NCBI GenBank assembly: GCA_026392845.1
Contig: JAPLBJ010000043.1
Coordinates: 1-43,674, forward strand
Source: Actinomycetota bacterium
GTDB taxonomy: Bacteria; Actinomycetota; Actinomycetes; Nanopelagicales; Nanopelagicaceae
Reading direction: 5' to 3'
DNA: 43,674 nt
The notes beneath the pieces were generated by a model. That model made no database searches. It was given only the letters and a program-made list of their open reading frames with translations, and had not been told where the DNA came from. Positions 1 through 7,574 of the stretch are shown one piece after another. Position numbers and translations under genes: made by a program. Each line of letters opens with the position of its first letter. The first letter of the stretch is position 1.

Positions 1-150
1 ATTATTGAAGAGGCTGGTGAAGTCTGGTTAGCAGCTGAGCACGAGAGTAATGAGGCGCTAGCTGAAGAGATAAGCCAACTTTTATATCACCTGCAAACTT
101 TGATGATCGCGCGAGGAATTAGCCTCGATGACGTTTACACATATCTTTAG
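1..150 (+). CDS. hisE: Phosphoribosyl-ATP pyrophosphatase HisE, C-terminal part (5' end outside window)
   Basis: Reading frame 1 is open from the first base to a TAG at 148-150 and gives 49 residues beginning [14 protein letters not shown]. The EEAGEV segment and the later [14 protein letters not shown] helix are typical of the all-alpha HisE/MazG-like fold, in which the acidic residues bind Mg2+. HisE hydrolyses phosphoribosyl-ATP to phosphoribosyl-AMP, the second step of histidine synthesis. hisG starts 9 nt downstream, with its Shine-Dalgarno overlapping the hisE stop, so the two are co-transcribed. This hisE-hisG order is common in actinobacteria. The start lies upstream of the window. 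Confidence 0.9.
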   Translation: MIEEAGEVWLAAEHESNEALAEEISQLLYHLQTLMIARGISLDDVYTYL

Positions 151-159
151 GAGAATGTC

Positions 160-1005
160 ATGTTGCGTATAGCTATTCCAAATAAGGGTTCTTTAGCGGA
201 TGAATCAATAGCAATTCTCAAAGAAGCGGGTTATCGCCAGCGTACTGATAGTCGCGACCTCGTATTACTTGATAATGAAAATGGCGTTGAGTTTTACTAT
301 CTACGCCCACGCGACATCGCACTCTATGTTGGTAGCGGTGAATTAGAGGCGGGAATCACTGGTCGCGATTTACTTATTGATTCAGGTGCGAAAGCAGACG
401 AAGTTCTCGAACTCAATTTCGGTGGCTCAACATTTCGATTCGCAGGAAGTGCAGACATTGATTGGGATCTGAAAAAGATTTCTGGCAAAAGGGTAGCCAC
501 TGCCTATCCAGGATTGGTTGAAAAGCACCTAAAGTCACTTGGGATTGAGGCAGATGTAGTCCGACTTGATGGAGCAGTTGAGAGCAGTGTGCGTCTAGGC
601 GTCGCCGATCTAATCGCAGATGTCGTGAGTACCGGTAATACATTGCGACAGGCTGGTCTAAAAATATTCGCAGATCCAATTCTTGTCAGTCAAGCGGTGT
701 TGATTACACGCTCTGGCGTAGCAATTCCATTAGAATTGGAAATTCTCATCCGTCGCCTACAAGGTGTAGTAACCGCGCGAAAGTATGTTTTGCTTGATTA
801 CGATGTTAAAAAGGTTGATTCGCAAGCCGCATGCGCCATTACACCAGGTCTAGAATCTCCGACTATTTCACCACTTCAAAATGCTGAATGGGTTGCTGTT
901 CGTGCAATGGTTCTGCGCAAGGATACAAATCGAGTGATGGACGAGCTTTGGGCGATAGGTGCACGCGGAATTTTAGTAACTGATATCCACGCTTGCCGTC
1001 TCTAA
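160..1005 (+). CDS. hisG: ATP phosphoribosyltransferase, long form
   Basis: Joins ATP and PRPP to give phosphoribosyl-ATP, the committed and histidine-inhibited step of histidine synthesis. The 281 residues match the long HisG form. The N-terminal part has IPNKGSL near residue 6 and EAGITGRDLL near 63. A PRPP-binding stretch, ADLIADVVSTGNTLR, lies near residues 152-166. The C-terminal 75 or so residues form the ACT-like regulatory domain that binds histidine, ending GARGILVTDIHACRL. The ATG at 160 is preceded by AGGAG at 149-153. The stop overlaps the convergent serB stop by 4 nt (1002-1005), leaving no room for a separate terminator. Confidence 0.95.
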   Translation: MLRIAIPNKGSLADESIAILKEAGYRQRTDSRDLVLLDNENGVEFYYLRPRDIALYVGSGELEAGITGRDLLIDSGAKADEVLELNFGGSTFRFAGSADIDWDLKKISGKRVATAYPGLVEKHLKSLGIEADVVRLDGAVESSVRLGVADLIADVVSTGNTLRQAGLKIFADPILVSQAVLITRSGVAIPLELEILIRRLQGVVTARKYVLLDYDVKKVDSQAACAITPGLESPTISPLQNAEWVAVRAMVLRKDTNRVMDELWAIGARGILVTDIHACRL

Positions 1006-2207
1006 CTATGTGAGTCGGCTTCTTCTATCTCTTCGCGACCAATACCCAACAAATATAGAACTGAATCTAGGTATGGTGCACTCACAGAACTATCTGCCGC
1101 AGCTTTTACTGCTGGCTTAGCGTTGAATGCGATACCAAGTCCAGCCATCGCAATCATATCAAGATCATTTGCGCCATCTCCGATAGCAATGGTCTGATCG
1201 ATATTTATCTTTTCAATCGCTGCGAAATCCTTGAGGGCTTGAGCTTTTGCGGCGCGATCAATAATGGGACCAATAACTTTGCCCGTAAGTTTGCCACCAG
1301 CAATCTCTAAGGTATTAGCGCGATAGTGAGTGATACTCAGTTCTTTGAGAAGTGGGTCAATAACGTTGTGGAAACCGCCAGATACAACACACACAGTATG
1401 ACCAAGGCGTTGAAGAGTTCTAATCAATGTCCGAGCGCCAGGAGTGAGCACGATTTCGCTTTGAACTTGTGAAATGGCAGATTCTGGTAGACCAGTCAGT
1501 AGTGCAACGCGAGCGATAAGTGACTGTTCGAAATCGAGTTCTCCGCGCATCGCGGCATCCGTGATTTTTACAACCTCGGCGTTCACACCAGCTTTAGAGG
1601 CTAGCAATTCGATAACTTCCTGTTGAATCAGAGTCGAATCCACATCGAGAAGCACTAGTTTTCTAGCGTGCCTCATGAGACCACCTGGTTGCACTGCTAT
1701 ATCAACACCTTGTTCTATCGCAACAGCGGCTAAGGAAGACTTCAATTCTTTTTGATCTGCGTTAGATATGACAAATTCAATTGCAGTTACCGGGTATGAA
1801 GCAGTTCGAGAAATAGATTCAATATTGCCTCCCAGTTCACTTATTGTTTGCGCAACTTTTGCAACGGCAGAAGGAAGCAACTTTGGAGAAAGGAGTACAG
1901 CGTGAACCAGTCCAGTCTTAGCAGCAATTGATGAGATCGCAGCGCTAGAAAAAGATGTAGCAATATCAAAGTCGAGAGTCTTGGCAAGATCTTCAAGATC
2001 GGTATCGATAGCTTCACTATGCGCGGGGTTGCAGGCAATTAGAAGAGTCAAAATGAGTCGCTCACGAATAACAACTTGCTCAATATCTAGCACTATTAGT
2101 GAAAATGGAGCGAGAGTCTCAAAAAGTGTTGCAGTAATTCCGGGTTTATCTATCCCAGTAAGGAGAATGAGTCCCGTAAATTGATCTTTTTCCTCAGTAG
2201 TGCTCAT
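1002..2207 (-). CDS. serB: Phosphoserine phosphatase with N-terminal ACT domains
   Basis: Hydrolyses phosphoserine to serine, the last step of serine synthesis. The 401 residues comprise two ACT-type regulatory segments (about 8-90 and 100-175, the first beginning LILLTGIDKPGITATLF) and a HAD phosphatase domain. In the latter, DVDST (188-192) carries the nucleophilic and acid/base aspartates, CVVSGGF is motif II and GDGANDLDM binds Mg2+. This is the usual actinobacterial SerB2 architecture, in which the ACT domains sense serine. The ATG has no Shine-Dalgarno, but a TAACCT hexamer lies 9 nt upstream, so the mRNA is probably nearly leaderless. It is divergent from the ABC ATPase gene and convergent with hisG. 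Confidence 0.93.
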   Translation of the reverse strand: MSTTEEKDQFTGLILLTGIDKPGITATLFETLAPFSLIVLDIEQVVIRERLILTLLIACNPAHSEAIDTDLEDLAKTLDFDIATSFSSAAISSIAAKTGLVHAVLLSPKLLPSAVAKVAQTISELGGNIESISRTASYPVTAIEFVISNADQKELKSSLAAVAIEQGVDIAVQPGGLMRHARKLVLLDVDSTLIQQEVIELLASKAGVNAEVVKITDAAMRGELDFEQSLIARVALLTGLPESAISQVQSEIVLTPGARTLIRTLQRLGHTVCVVSGGFHNVIDPLLKELSITHYRANTLEIAGGKLTGKVIGPIIDRAAKAQALKDFAAIEKINIDQTIAIGDGANDLDMIAMAGLGIAFNAKPAVKAAADSSVSAPYLDSVLYLLGIGREEIEEADSHS

Positions 2208-2216
2208 AAGGAGTCG

Positions 2217-2222
2217 AGGTTA
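2217..2222 (-). promoter_or_regulatory. Predicted -10 element of serB (leaderless type)
   Basis: TAACCT on the minus strand, inside the string GATAACCTCGAC, ends 9 nt before the serB ATG. The same GATAACCT or GGTAACCT string precedes uppP, the histidine phosphatase gene and metH at 6-7 nt. Confidence 0.5.
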
Positions 2223-2278
2223 TCGCGAATCACTCCCTGAATATGCGCAATTTAGCCACCATACGGCGTGATTGCGAC

Positions 2279-2284
2279 TATCTT
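2279..2284 (+). promoter_or_regulatory. Predicted -10 element of the ABC ATPase gene
   Basis: TATCTT (TAnnnT form) ends 8 nt before the ATG at 2293. There is no Shine-Dalgarno between them. This spacing supports the 2293 start over the upstream TTG at 2272, which would lie before the promoter. Confidence 0.45.
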
Positions 2285-2292
2285 TTTCGCCT

Positions 2293-3081
2293 ATGGGCAA
2301 TGAATCGATATTAGAGCTACGCGACGTCAGTGTTCGTCGCGGTGAGTCAACAATTCTTGGTCCCATAAATTTCTCTATTGCACCAGGGGAGCGGTGGGTA
2401 ATTCTGGGTCCCAATGGCGCAGGTAAATCTACGTTTCTCAATATTTTGGCGACTCGAATCTTTCCTACGCAAGGTAAGGCTTTCTTGTTAGGCGAGGAGA
2501 TGGGCAAGGTGGATCTTTTCGAACTCAGGACGCGCATTGGAACGTGCGCGTCAATAGTCGCCGAAGATATTCCCTACGACGAATTAGTGCGCGATGTGGT
2601 GCTAACCGCTGCATACGCAATTCTTGGAAGATGGAATGAAGATTACGATTTATGGGACGAGTCACGCGCTATTGCTTTACTAACAAATTTTGGAGTCCGA
2701 GAACTTGGTGATCGACTATACGGCTCATTGAGTGATGGAGAGAAGAAGCGCGTTCAAATTTCTCGTGCACTCATGGCCGACCCAGAATTGCTCCTTTTGG
2801 ATGAGCCAACTGCAGGTCTTGACTTAGGTGGCAGGGAAGATTTGTTACATCGATTTTCCGCTTTTGCACAAGATCCAACAGCGCCAGCGACAATATTGGT
2901 TACCCACCATATTGAAGAAATTCCGGCTGGAACGACGCATGCATTACTTTTACATAAAGGAGTTGTAGCGGTGTCCGGTCCCATTGCACAAGTAATTACA
3001 CAGGAGCATTTGAGTAATATCTTTGGAATTTCAATGAGCGTTGTACATGAAAATGGACGATTCTTTGCGCGTGCCATTTAA
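2293..3081 (+). CDS. ABC transporter ATP-binding protein
   Basis: A single 262-residue ATPase domain with every key motif: Walker A GPNGAGKST near residue 42, signature LSDGEKKRVQ, Walker B LLLLDEPTAGLD and the H-loop histidine in VTHHIEEI. The YcbN/ModF-like branch is the closest remembered match. No permease or binding-protein gene lies next to it, so the substrate, or even whether it serves transport, cannot be told. The ATG at 2293 is preferred over TTG 2272 because it has a promoter-like TATCTT at leaderless spacing and begins at the domain edge (MGNESILELRDVSV). Its 3' end overlaps ung by about 29 nt in another frame, suggesting translational coupling. Confidence 0.88.
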   Translation: MGNESILELRDVSVRRGESTILGPINFSIAPGERWVILGPNGAGKSTFLNILATRIFPTQGKAFLLGEEMGKVDLFELRTRIGTCASIVAEDIPYDELVRDVVLTAAYAILGRWNEDYDLWDESRAIALLTNFGVRELGDRLYGSLSDGEKKRVQISRALMADPELLLLDEPTAGLDLGGREDLLHRFSAFAQDPTAPATILVTHHIEEIPAGTTHALLLHKGVVAVSGPIAQVITQEHLSNIFGISMSVVHENGRFFARAI

Positions 3082-3688
3082 TGAGAGCTGGGCAAAGGTA
3101 CTAGCTCCCTTTGAATCTGAACTGAAAAGTATTGAAAGATCTCTTGAAGGAAAAATTACATACCCATCATTCGACGCCGCATTTCGCGCACTAAGTATCC
3201 CGATAAAAAGTGTTCGAGTTGTTATTTTCGGACAAGATCCCTATCCAACACCGGGTAATGCAACAGGTCTTGCTTTTGCTGTCCCAAATGAGAACAAAAC
3301 TCCGGCATCATTGCGAAATATCTTCAAGGAATATCAAGAGGACTTGGGTTATAGCGATACGCCATCATCTGATTTATCGCAGTGGAGTAATGAAGGTGTA
3401 TTACTTCTCAATCGAGCACTTACATATTCACCTGATGGCCAAATTTCAATCAAGCAGTGGGCTCCCATTACTAATGCTATAGCTGAGGAATTAGGCAAAC
3501 GCGATGTAGTGGCAATTCTTTGGGGCAACGATGCCAAGAGTTTGAAGGAATATTTTCGAGATGATTGGGTAATTGAAAGCGCTCATCCGAGTCCGCTATC
3601 TGCCTATCGAGGATTCTTCGGCTCCAAACCATTCTCACGAACAAATCAAATTTTAGAAAGAAACTCTCTACCCACTATTAGTTGGTAA
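3053..3688 (+). CDS. ung: Uracil-DNA glycosylase, family 1
   Basis: Removes uracil from DNA as the first step of base excision repair. The 211 residues carry the catalytic water-activating motif GQDPYP (Asp near residue 61), the actinobacterial variant in which the usual His of GQDPYH is Pro. They also carry GVLLLNRALT and the DNA-intercalation motif HPSPLSAYRGFFG near 177, then SKPFSRTN. The start is uncertain: in-frame ATGs exist at 3047 and 3053 and a TTG at 3041, all inside the end of the ABC gene. Either ATG gives a protein of normal size. A hairpin just after the stop works for the opposing permease gene rather than for ung. Confidence 0.93.
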   Translation: MDDSLRVPFNESWAKVLAPFESELKSIERSLEGKITYPSFDAAFRALSIPIKSVRVVIFGQDPYPTPGNATGLAFAVPNENKTPASLRNIFKEYQEDLGYSDTPSSDLSQWSNEGVLLLNRALTYSPDGQISIKQWAPITNAIAEELGKRDVVAILWGNDAKSLKEYFRDDWVIESAHPSPLSAYRGFFGSKPFSRTNQILERNSLPTISW

Positions 3689-3690
3689 AA

Positions 3691-3721
3691 AGAAAGAGGG
3701 CCCAGGTTTCCCTGAGCCCTC
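3691..3721 (-). terminator. Intrinsic terminator of the NCS2 permease gene
   Basis: GAGGGC (3696-3701) pairs with GCCCTC (3716-3721), and after one C/A mismatch CAGG (3703-3706) pairs with CCTG (3711-3714) around a TTTC loop. Read on the minus strand the stem is followed by TTTCTTTTT, a U-rich tail. On the plus strand the tail is not U-rich, so the site terminates the permease transcript and probably not ung. Confidence 0.75.
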
Positions 3722-3741
3722 CTCTAACAAGATTTCTACAA

Positions 3742-5178
3742 TTAGCCCACCCAAGTATTGATTGGTGAAGACAAGAAGTAGATCATAAATAGACCCGCTA
3801 CTAGGAATAGCAAAGGATGAATCTCTTTGCGACGTCCCTGAATCACGCGAATTACTACGAATGAAACGAATCCTGCGCCGATACCAACAGAGATGTTGTA
3901 AGTAAAAGGCATCAAGATAATTGTGAGGAATGCAGGAATCGCGATTCCGTAATCCTCCCAATCGATGTTCTTTACTTGTGTCATCATCAAGAAACCGACG
4001 ATTATCAAGGCAGGTGTTGCAGCTTCGTAAGGAATAACCGCGACAAGTGGTGCAAAGAATGTCGTCAGAAGGAAGAGCAGCCCTGTTACAACTGAGGCCA
4101 ATCCTGTTCGAGCTCCTTCGCCAACGCCTGAAGCAGATTCGATATAACTTGTGTTAGAAGAGATGCTTCCTGCTCCGCCTGCAACAGCTGCTAACGAGTC
4201 GACAAGAAGAATGCGATCATTATTTGGAACATTTCCATCTTTATCAATCAATCCAGACTCATGACCAATTGCTGTAACGGTTCCGACAGTGTCGAAGAAG
4301 TCAGAGAGCAACAAGGTGAACACTAAAAGGATTGCAGTGATTGCAGATACCTGACTGAATGAACCGAATAGGTTGAATTGCCCAAATAGACCGAAGTCCG
4401 GTGTATCAACAATCTTTGAAGGCACTGCTGGAACATTGAGGTTCCAGCCCTTTGGATTGACGGCACCTGTTGCACCATTGAATAGTGGACCAATTTTGAA
4501 AGCTGACTCAATGGCAATGGCGGCAGCTGTCGCTACTGCTATACCTATGAGAAGAGCACCTTTTACTTTCTTGACCATCAGAGCAATCATCAAGAAGAGA
4601 CCGAGTGCGAATACAACGATTGGCCAGCCAACCAAAGTTCCGCTATCACCCAGTGTTACAGGGACTGGACCTGATCCTGTGCGACGAACAAAGCCTGCAT
4701 CAACTAAACCGATGAGAGCGATGAAGAGACCGATACCAACTGAAATTGCTATCTTTAGTTGCGCTGGGACTGCACGGAAGACAGCAGTTCTAAATCCTGT
4801 CAGAACAAGGATTGTGATGATTAAACCCTCAAGAACAACAAGGCCCATTGCATCGGCCCACGTCATCTGTGAAGCAATACCAACTGCAACAAATGTGTTG
4901 AGACCAAGTCCTGTTGCAAGTGCGAGAGGATAATTTCCAACAACACCCATAAGGATTGTAAGAATTCCTGCAATTAGCGCAGTCATTGCAGCGATTGCCG
5001 CGAGGTTAGGGGCATCTCCGCCACCTAAGAATTTACCCTCAGCATCTTTTGAAAGACCGATGATCAATGGATTGAGCGCGACGATATATGCCATCGTAAA
5101 GAATGTGACGAAACCGCCACGTACTTCACGTCCTAGCGTTGAACCACGTTCCGATATCTTAAAATAACTATCCAGCAT
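3742..5178 (-). CDS. NCS2 family purine permease (AzgA/GhxP type)
   Basis: A 478-residue polytopic membrane protein with about 12 or more hydrophobic segments. It begins MLDSYFKISERGSTLGREVRGG and then FFTMAYIVALNP, the N-terminal signature of the COG2252 (AzgA/PbuG) group of hypoxanthine, guanine or adenine permeases. GLGLNTFVA, SDFFDTVGT and SSNTSYIESASGVGEGARTG also match that group, so nucleobase uptake with H+ is likely. The exact base cannot be told. It is preceded by a 92-nt leader with strong hairpins and a segment complementary to the bases before the ATG (separate entry). A good terminator follows the stop. It lies downstream of the YczE-like gene, but the leader suggests independent control. 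Confidence 0.88.
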   Translation of the reverse strand: MLDSYFKISERGSTLGREVRGGFVTFFTMAYIVALNPLIIGLSKDAEGKFLGGGDAPNLAAIAAMTALIAGILTILMGVVGNYPLALATGLGLNTFVAVGIASQMTWADAMGLVVLEGLIITILVLTGFRTAVFRAVPAQLKIAISVGIGLFIALIGLVDAGFVRRTGSGPVPVTLGDSGTLVGWPIVVFALGLFLMIALMVKKVKGALLIGIAVATAAAIAIESAFKIGPLFNGATGAVNPKGWNLNVPAVPSKIVDTPDFGLFGQFNLFGSFSQVSAITAILLVFTLLLSDFFDTVGTVTAIGHESGLIDKDGNVPNNDRILLVDSLAAVAGGAGSISSNTSYIESASGVGEGARTGLASVVTGLLFLLTTFFAPLVAVIPYEAATPALIIVGFLMMTQVKNIDWEDYGIAIPAFLTIILMPFTYNISVGIGAGFVSFVVIRVIQGRRKEIHPLLFLVAGLFMIYFLSSPINTWVG

Positions 5179-5270
5179 GGTGAGCCTTTCTCATTTTGGT
5201 GTCGGGGGTGGTTGCGACCCCGTGTGACTTCACGGCTCACAAGCCGGGGGAAGAACCTTCAGAGTAATCG
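5179..5270 (-). promoter_or_regulatory. Structured 5' leader of the NCS2 permease gene, possible RNA switch
   Basis: On the minus strand this leader holds three strong pairings: CGGCT-TGTG-AGCCG (plus 5233-5246), CCGTG-AAGTCA-CACGG, and GGGGT-CGCAACC-ACCCC. The first two share bases and exclude each other. The segment GTGAGCC (plus 5234-5240) is a perfect 7-nt complement of GGCTCAC (plus 5180-5186), which ends one base before the ATG. That pairing would cover the start region. I could not match it to a known riboswitch class. Confidence 0.4.
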
Positions 5271-5939
5271 CTACTTCGCGGTAAATCGGGAAACAACACC
5301 AAGAGAAATCGCTATGGATTGGCCAATCAATAGAGCAAAGAGGGCAGTTCCGAGTCCGATACGCCCACCGAGGAGCGCGCCAAGAATCAAAACCGTTGCT
5401 TCAATGGCAAGACGTACGCGGCCCACCCGAATCCCCGATTTATTGTGTATCGCTGTCATCAAGCCATCACGAGGGCCAGGTCCTAAGCCGCAGGTTATAT
5501 AGAAGGTTGAACCTAATCCCACGAGAGCGATTCCAATGAAGCAGTAGATGATGCCGGCGAAATAATTTGGTGCGACTGGAAAATATGTTACTCCGAATTC
5601 GATTGCCGCTGCAATAAAAATAATATTCATGAGTGTTCCAAAACCAGGTCTTTCACCTAATGGAATCCAAAAAAGCAATACGAGGGAACTCAAAATAAAT
5701 GTAGACCAACCAAGAGTGATATTCAGATTTTGCGAAACGCCTTGTGCGAGTACTGACCATGGAGCATTTCCAATATGACTCTGAATGAGAAGCGAGTCTC
5801 CGAGCCCGAAAATAATTAGACCAAAAGTCAGAATAAGTGAGCGCTTAGTTGATAGATCCCAGCGACCTGTACCAGTCCACGGCATTATCGGAATCGTTTT
5901 ATGTGGGCGCAGCCAATGCATGATCGAATTCAATGACAT
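5271..5939 (-). CDS. YczE/YitT-like integral membrane protein
   Basis: A 222-residue protein with about five or six hydrophobic segments after a short basic N-terminus. The segment GLGPGPRDGLMTAI near residue 150 is the hallmark of the YczE/YyaS/YitT membrane family. The family's role is not established. Some members sit beside transporters or peptide-synthesis genes, and no such neighbour is seen here beyond the NCS2 permease 92 nt downstream on the same strand. The ATG at 5939 has TAGCCT 6 nt upstream, fitting leaderless transcription. It is divergent from uppP across only 33 nt. Confidence 0.75.
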   Translation of the reverse strand: MSLNSIMHWLRPHKTIPIMPWTGTGRWDLSTKRSLILTFGLIIFGLGDSLLIQSHIGNAPWSVLAQGVSQNLNITLGWSTFILSSLVLLFWIPLGERPGFGTLMNIIFIAAAIEFGVTYFPVAPNYFAGIIYCFIGIALVGLGSTFYITCGLGPGPRDGLMTAIHNKSGIRVGRVRLAIEATVLILGALLGGRIGLGTALFALLIGQSIAISLGVVSRFTAK

Positions 5940-5945
5940 TAGTGG

Positions 5946-5951
5946 AGGCTA
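5946..5951 (-). promoter_or_regulatory. Predicted -10 element of the YczE-like gene
   Basis: TAGCCT on the minus strand ends 6 nt before the ATG at 5939. The spacing is right for transcription starting at the initiation codon. Confidence 0.4.
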
Positions 5952-5959
5952 CTACACGA

Positions 5960-5965
5960 TAACCT
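5960..5965 (+). promoter_or_regulatory. Predicted -10 element of uppP
   Basis: TAACCT, preceded by CGA, ends 7 nt before the uppP ATG at 5973. It is 8 bp from the opposing -10 of the YczE-like gene, so the two promoters are back to back. Confidence 0.5.
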
Positions 5966-5972
5966 GCTCCAT

Positions 5973-6833
5973 ATGGAATTCACCTATTTTCAGGCCATCC
6001 TCATCGGACTGATTCAAGGAATCACAGAACTATTTCCTATCTCATCTCTTGGTCATGCTGTTTTGATTCCCGGCTGGATTGGTGGATCGTGGTCAAGTTT
6101 TACAACAGATCCGAATTCGCCATATCTCGCTGTGACAGTTGCACTGCACGCCGCTAGCGCCATCGCGCTCTTCTTAGTCTTTCGCAAAAGATGGTTTGCA
6201 CTCATTGGGGGAGCGCTCAACTCATTACGCGGCCAGCATAATGATGCATCTCGCGTTTTTTGGCGCGTATTTCTAGCAACAATTCCTGTAGCGGTTTTAG
6301 GTTTTACTTTCGAGAAGTCATTGCAGGATGTGTTCGCGAGTCCATTTGCTGCCGGTACTTTTCTCACAATAAATGGCTTATTACTCTTTAGTGCCGAAAG
6401 ATTGACCCGCAAAAGCAATCGATCACATCTAAATGAAGATTCAAATGCACAGATTGTTGAACATTTATCTATTCCGGCAGCGATGACAGTCGGATTCGCG
6501 CAGTCATTAGCCCTGCTCTCTGGAATCAGTAGATTCGGTGTGAGTATGAGTGCTGGATTACTGAGAAAACTCTCACACGCCACAGCATCTGATTTTGCTT
6601 TTCTTTTAGCGCTACCTGTAATTGCAGGGGCTGCATTTTTGAAATTACCTGATTTGTTTGCGCCAGAATATAGATCATTGTTAGGCCCTATTGCAGCAGG
6701 TTCATGTGTTTCATTCTTTGCAACCTATGTTTCGGTGACATTTTTAGTCAAATGGTTCAAAACGAAGACCCTTTATCCATTTGCGATTTATTGCTTCGTA
6801 TTCGGTTTAGCCTCAATCATCAGGTTTGCGTAG
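5973..6833 (+). CDS. uppP: Undecaprenyl-diphosphate phosphatase (UppP/BacA type)
   Basis: Dephosphorylates undecaprenyl diphosphate at the membrane to recycle the lipid carrier for peptidoglycan synthesis. The 286 residues are mostly hydrophobic. The first family motif is present as LIQGITELFPISSLGH (about 12-27), including the conserved Glu and Ser-Ser. The second motif, usually PGxSRSG, reads SGISRFG near residue 183, keeping the Ser-Arg pair but changing the Pro and a Ser. The function is likely but the motif is atypical. DUF554 follows 6 nt after the stop with a Shine-Dalgarno AGGA in the gap, so the two form an operon. Confidence 0.82.
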   Translation: MEFTYFQAILIGLIQGITELFPISSLGHAVLIPGWIGGSWSSFTTDPNSPYLAVTVALHAASAIALFLVFRKRWFALIGGALNSLRGQHNDASRVFWRVFLATIPVAVLGFTFEKSLQDVFASPFAAGTFLTINGLLLFSAERLTRKSNRSHLNEDSNAQIVEHLSIPAAMTVGFAQSLALLSGISRFGVSMSAGLLRKLSHATASDFAFLLALPVIAGAAFLKLPDLFAPEYRSLLGPIAAGSCVSFFATYVSVTFLVKWFKTKTLYPFAIYCFVFGLASIIRFA

Positions 6834-6839
6834 GACTAA

Positions 6840-7574
6840 ATGTTTCCTGGAATAGGCACGCTCATCAATGTGGTGACAATTATTGGTGGTGCAGCAATCG
6901 GCGTTCTCATTGGTAATCGTATGAAGATTAAAACTCGTGATTTGCTAACAGATGTTCTGGGCTTAGTAACATTCTTAGGTGCGGGTAGCGCACTTATTCC
7001 ACTGTGGTCCAACCGTTACATAGATGCATTGCCTTCTGGTTGGGCACTGCTCGTTGTACTCGGTTCGTTACTTATCGGTGGTCTCATCGGATCAGCTCTC
7101 AACCTGGAGGATCGACTCGATGGAGTGGGAGAGAAGTTACGTCAACGATTTGGTGCATCACAAGAGAGTCCCTTTATCGAAGGATTCGTATCTGCCTCAC
7201 TTCTATTTGCAATTGGTCCACTGGCAATTTTGGGAAGTATTAGCGATGGTATGTCGACAGGCATCGATCAACTATTACTCAAAAGCACACTCGACTTTTT
7301 CGCAGCAATGGCCTTTGCTACATCTTTGGGTTGGGGCGTTGCAGTATCCGCTCTGCCCGTTGGCCTTTACCAAGGTGCGTGGACAGTTATTGGTCTGGCC
7401 CTAGGGAAAGTTTTAGCGGGATACCAAGTAGATGCAATAACTGTTGTTGGTGGCATTATGCTTTTATGCATTGCATTTAGATTGCTGAAAATAAAGTCTG
7501 TGGCAGTGGGCAACTTGCTACCCGCTCTTGCTATAGCGCCATTGCTCGCTCTTGCTATGCATCAGTTTATTTAG
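6840..7574 (+). CDS. DUF554 (YdfK/YqgA) membrane protein
   Basis: A 244-residue protein beginning MFPGIGTLINVVTIIGGAAIGVLIG. It has about six or seven hydrophobic segments and the recurring small-residue motifs (GSALIPLW, SLLIGGLIGSALNLEDRLD, GPLAILGSISDG) of the DUF554 family. The family has no proven function and transport has been suggested. It is co-directional with uppP, 6 nt away. The stop overlaps that of the convergent dehydrogenase gene by 4 nt. Confidence 0.82.
   Translation: MFPGIGTLINVVTIIGGAAIGVLIGNRMKIKTRDLLTDVLGLVTFLGAGSALIPLWSNRYIDALPSGWALLVVLGSLLIGGLIGSALNLEDRLDGVGEKLRQRFGASQESPFIEGFVSASLLFAIGPLAILGSISDGMSTGIDQLLLKSTLDFFAAMAFATSLGWGVAVSALPVGLYQGAWTVIGLALGKVLAGYQVDAITVVGGIMLLCIAFRLLKIKSVAVGNLLPALAIAPLLALAMHQFI

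Noticed and set aside
4373-4933. 186-residue open frame on the plus strand
   Set aside because: It lies wholly antisense to the well supported NCS2 permease gene, and its composition (many Pro, Arg, Thr) is that of a shadow frame.
5179-5270. Resemblance of the permease leader to a SAM-IV or SAM-I riboswitch (CCCCGGCTTG and CGCAACC strings)
   Set aside because: The strings occur in the wrong order and spacing, and no core pseudoknot could be drawn. Neither the purine, guanidine-I nor pfl (ZTP) consensus fitted.
6053-6583. 176-residue open frame on the minus strand
   Set aside because: Antisense to uppP, with no recognisable domain and no ribosome binding site.
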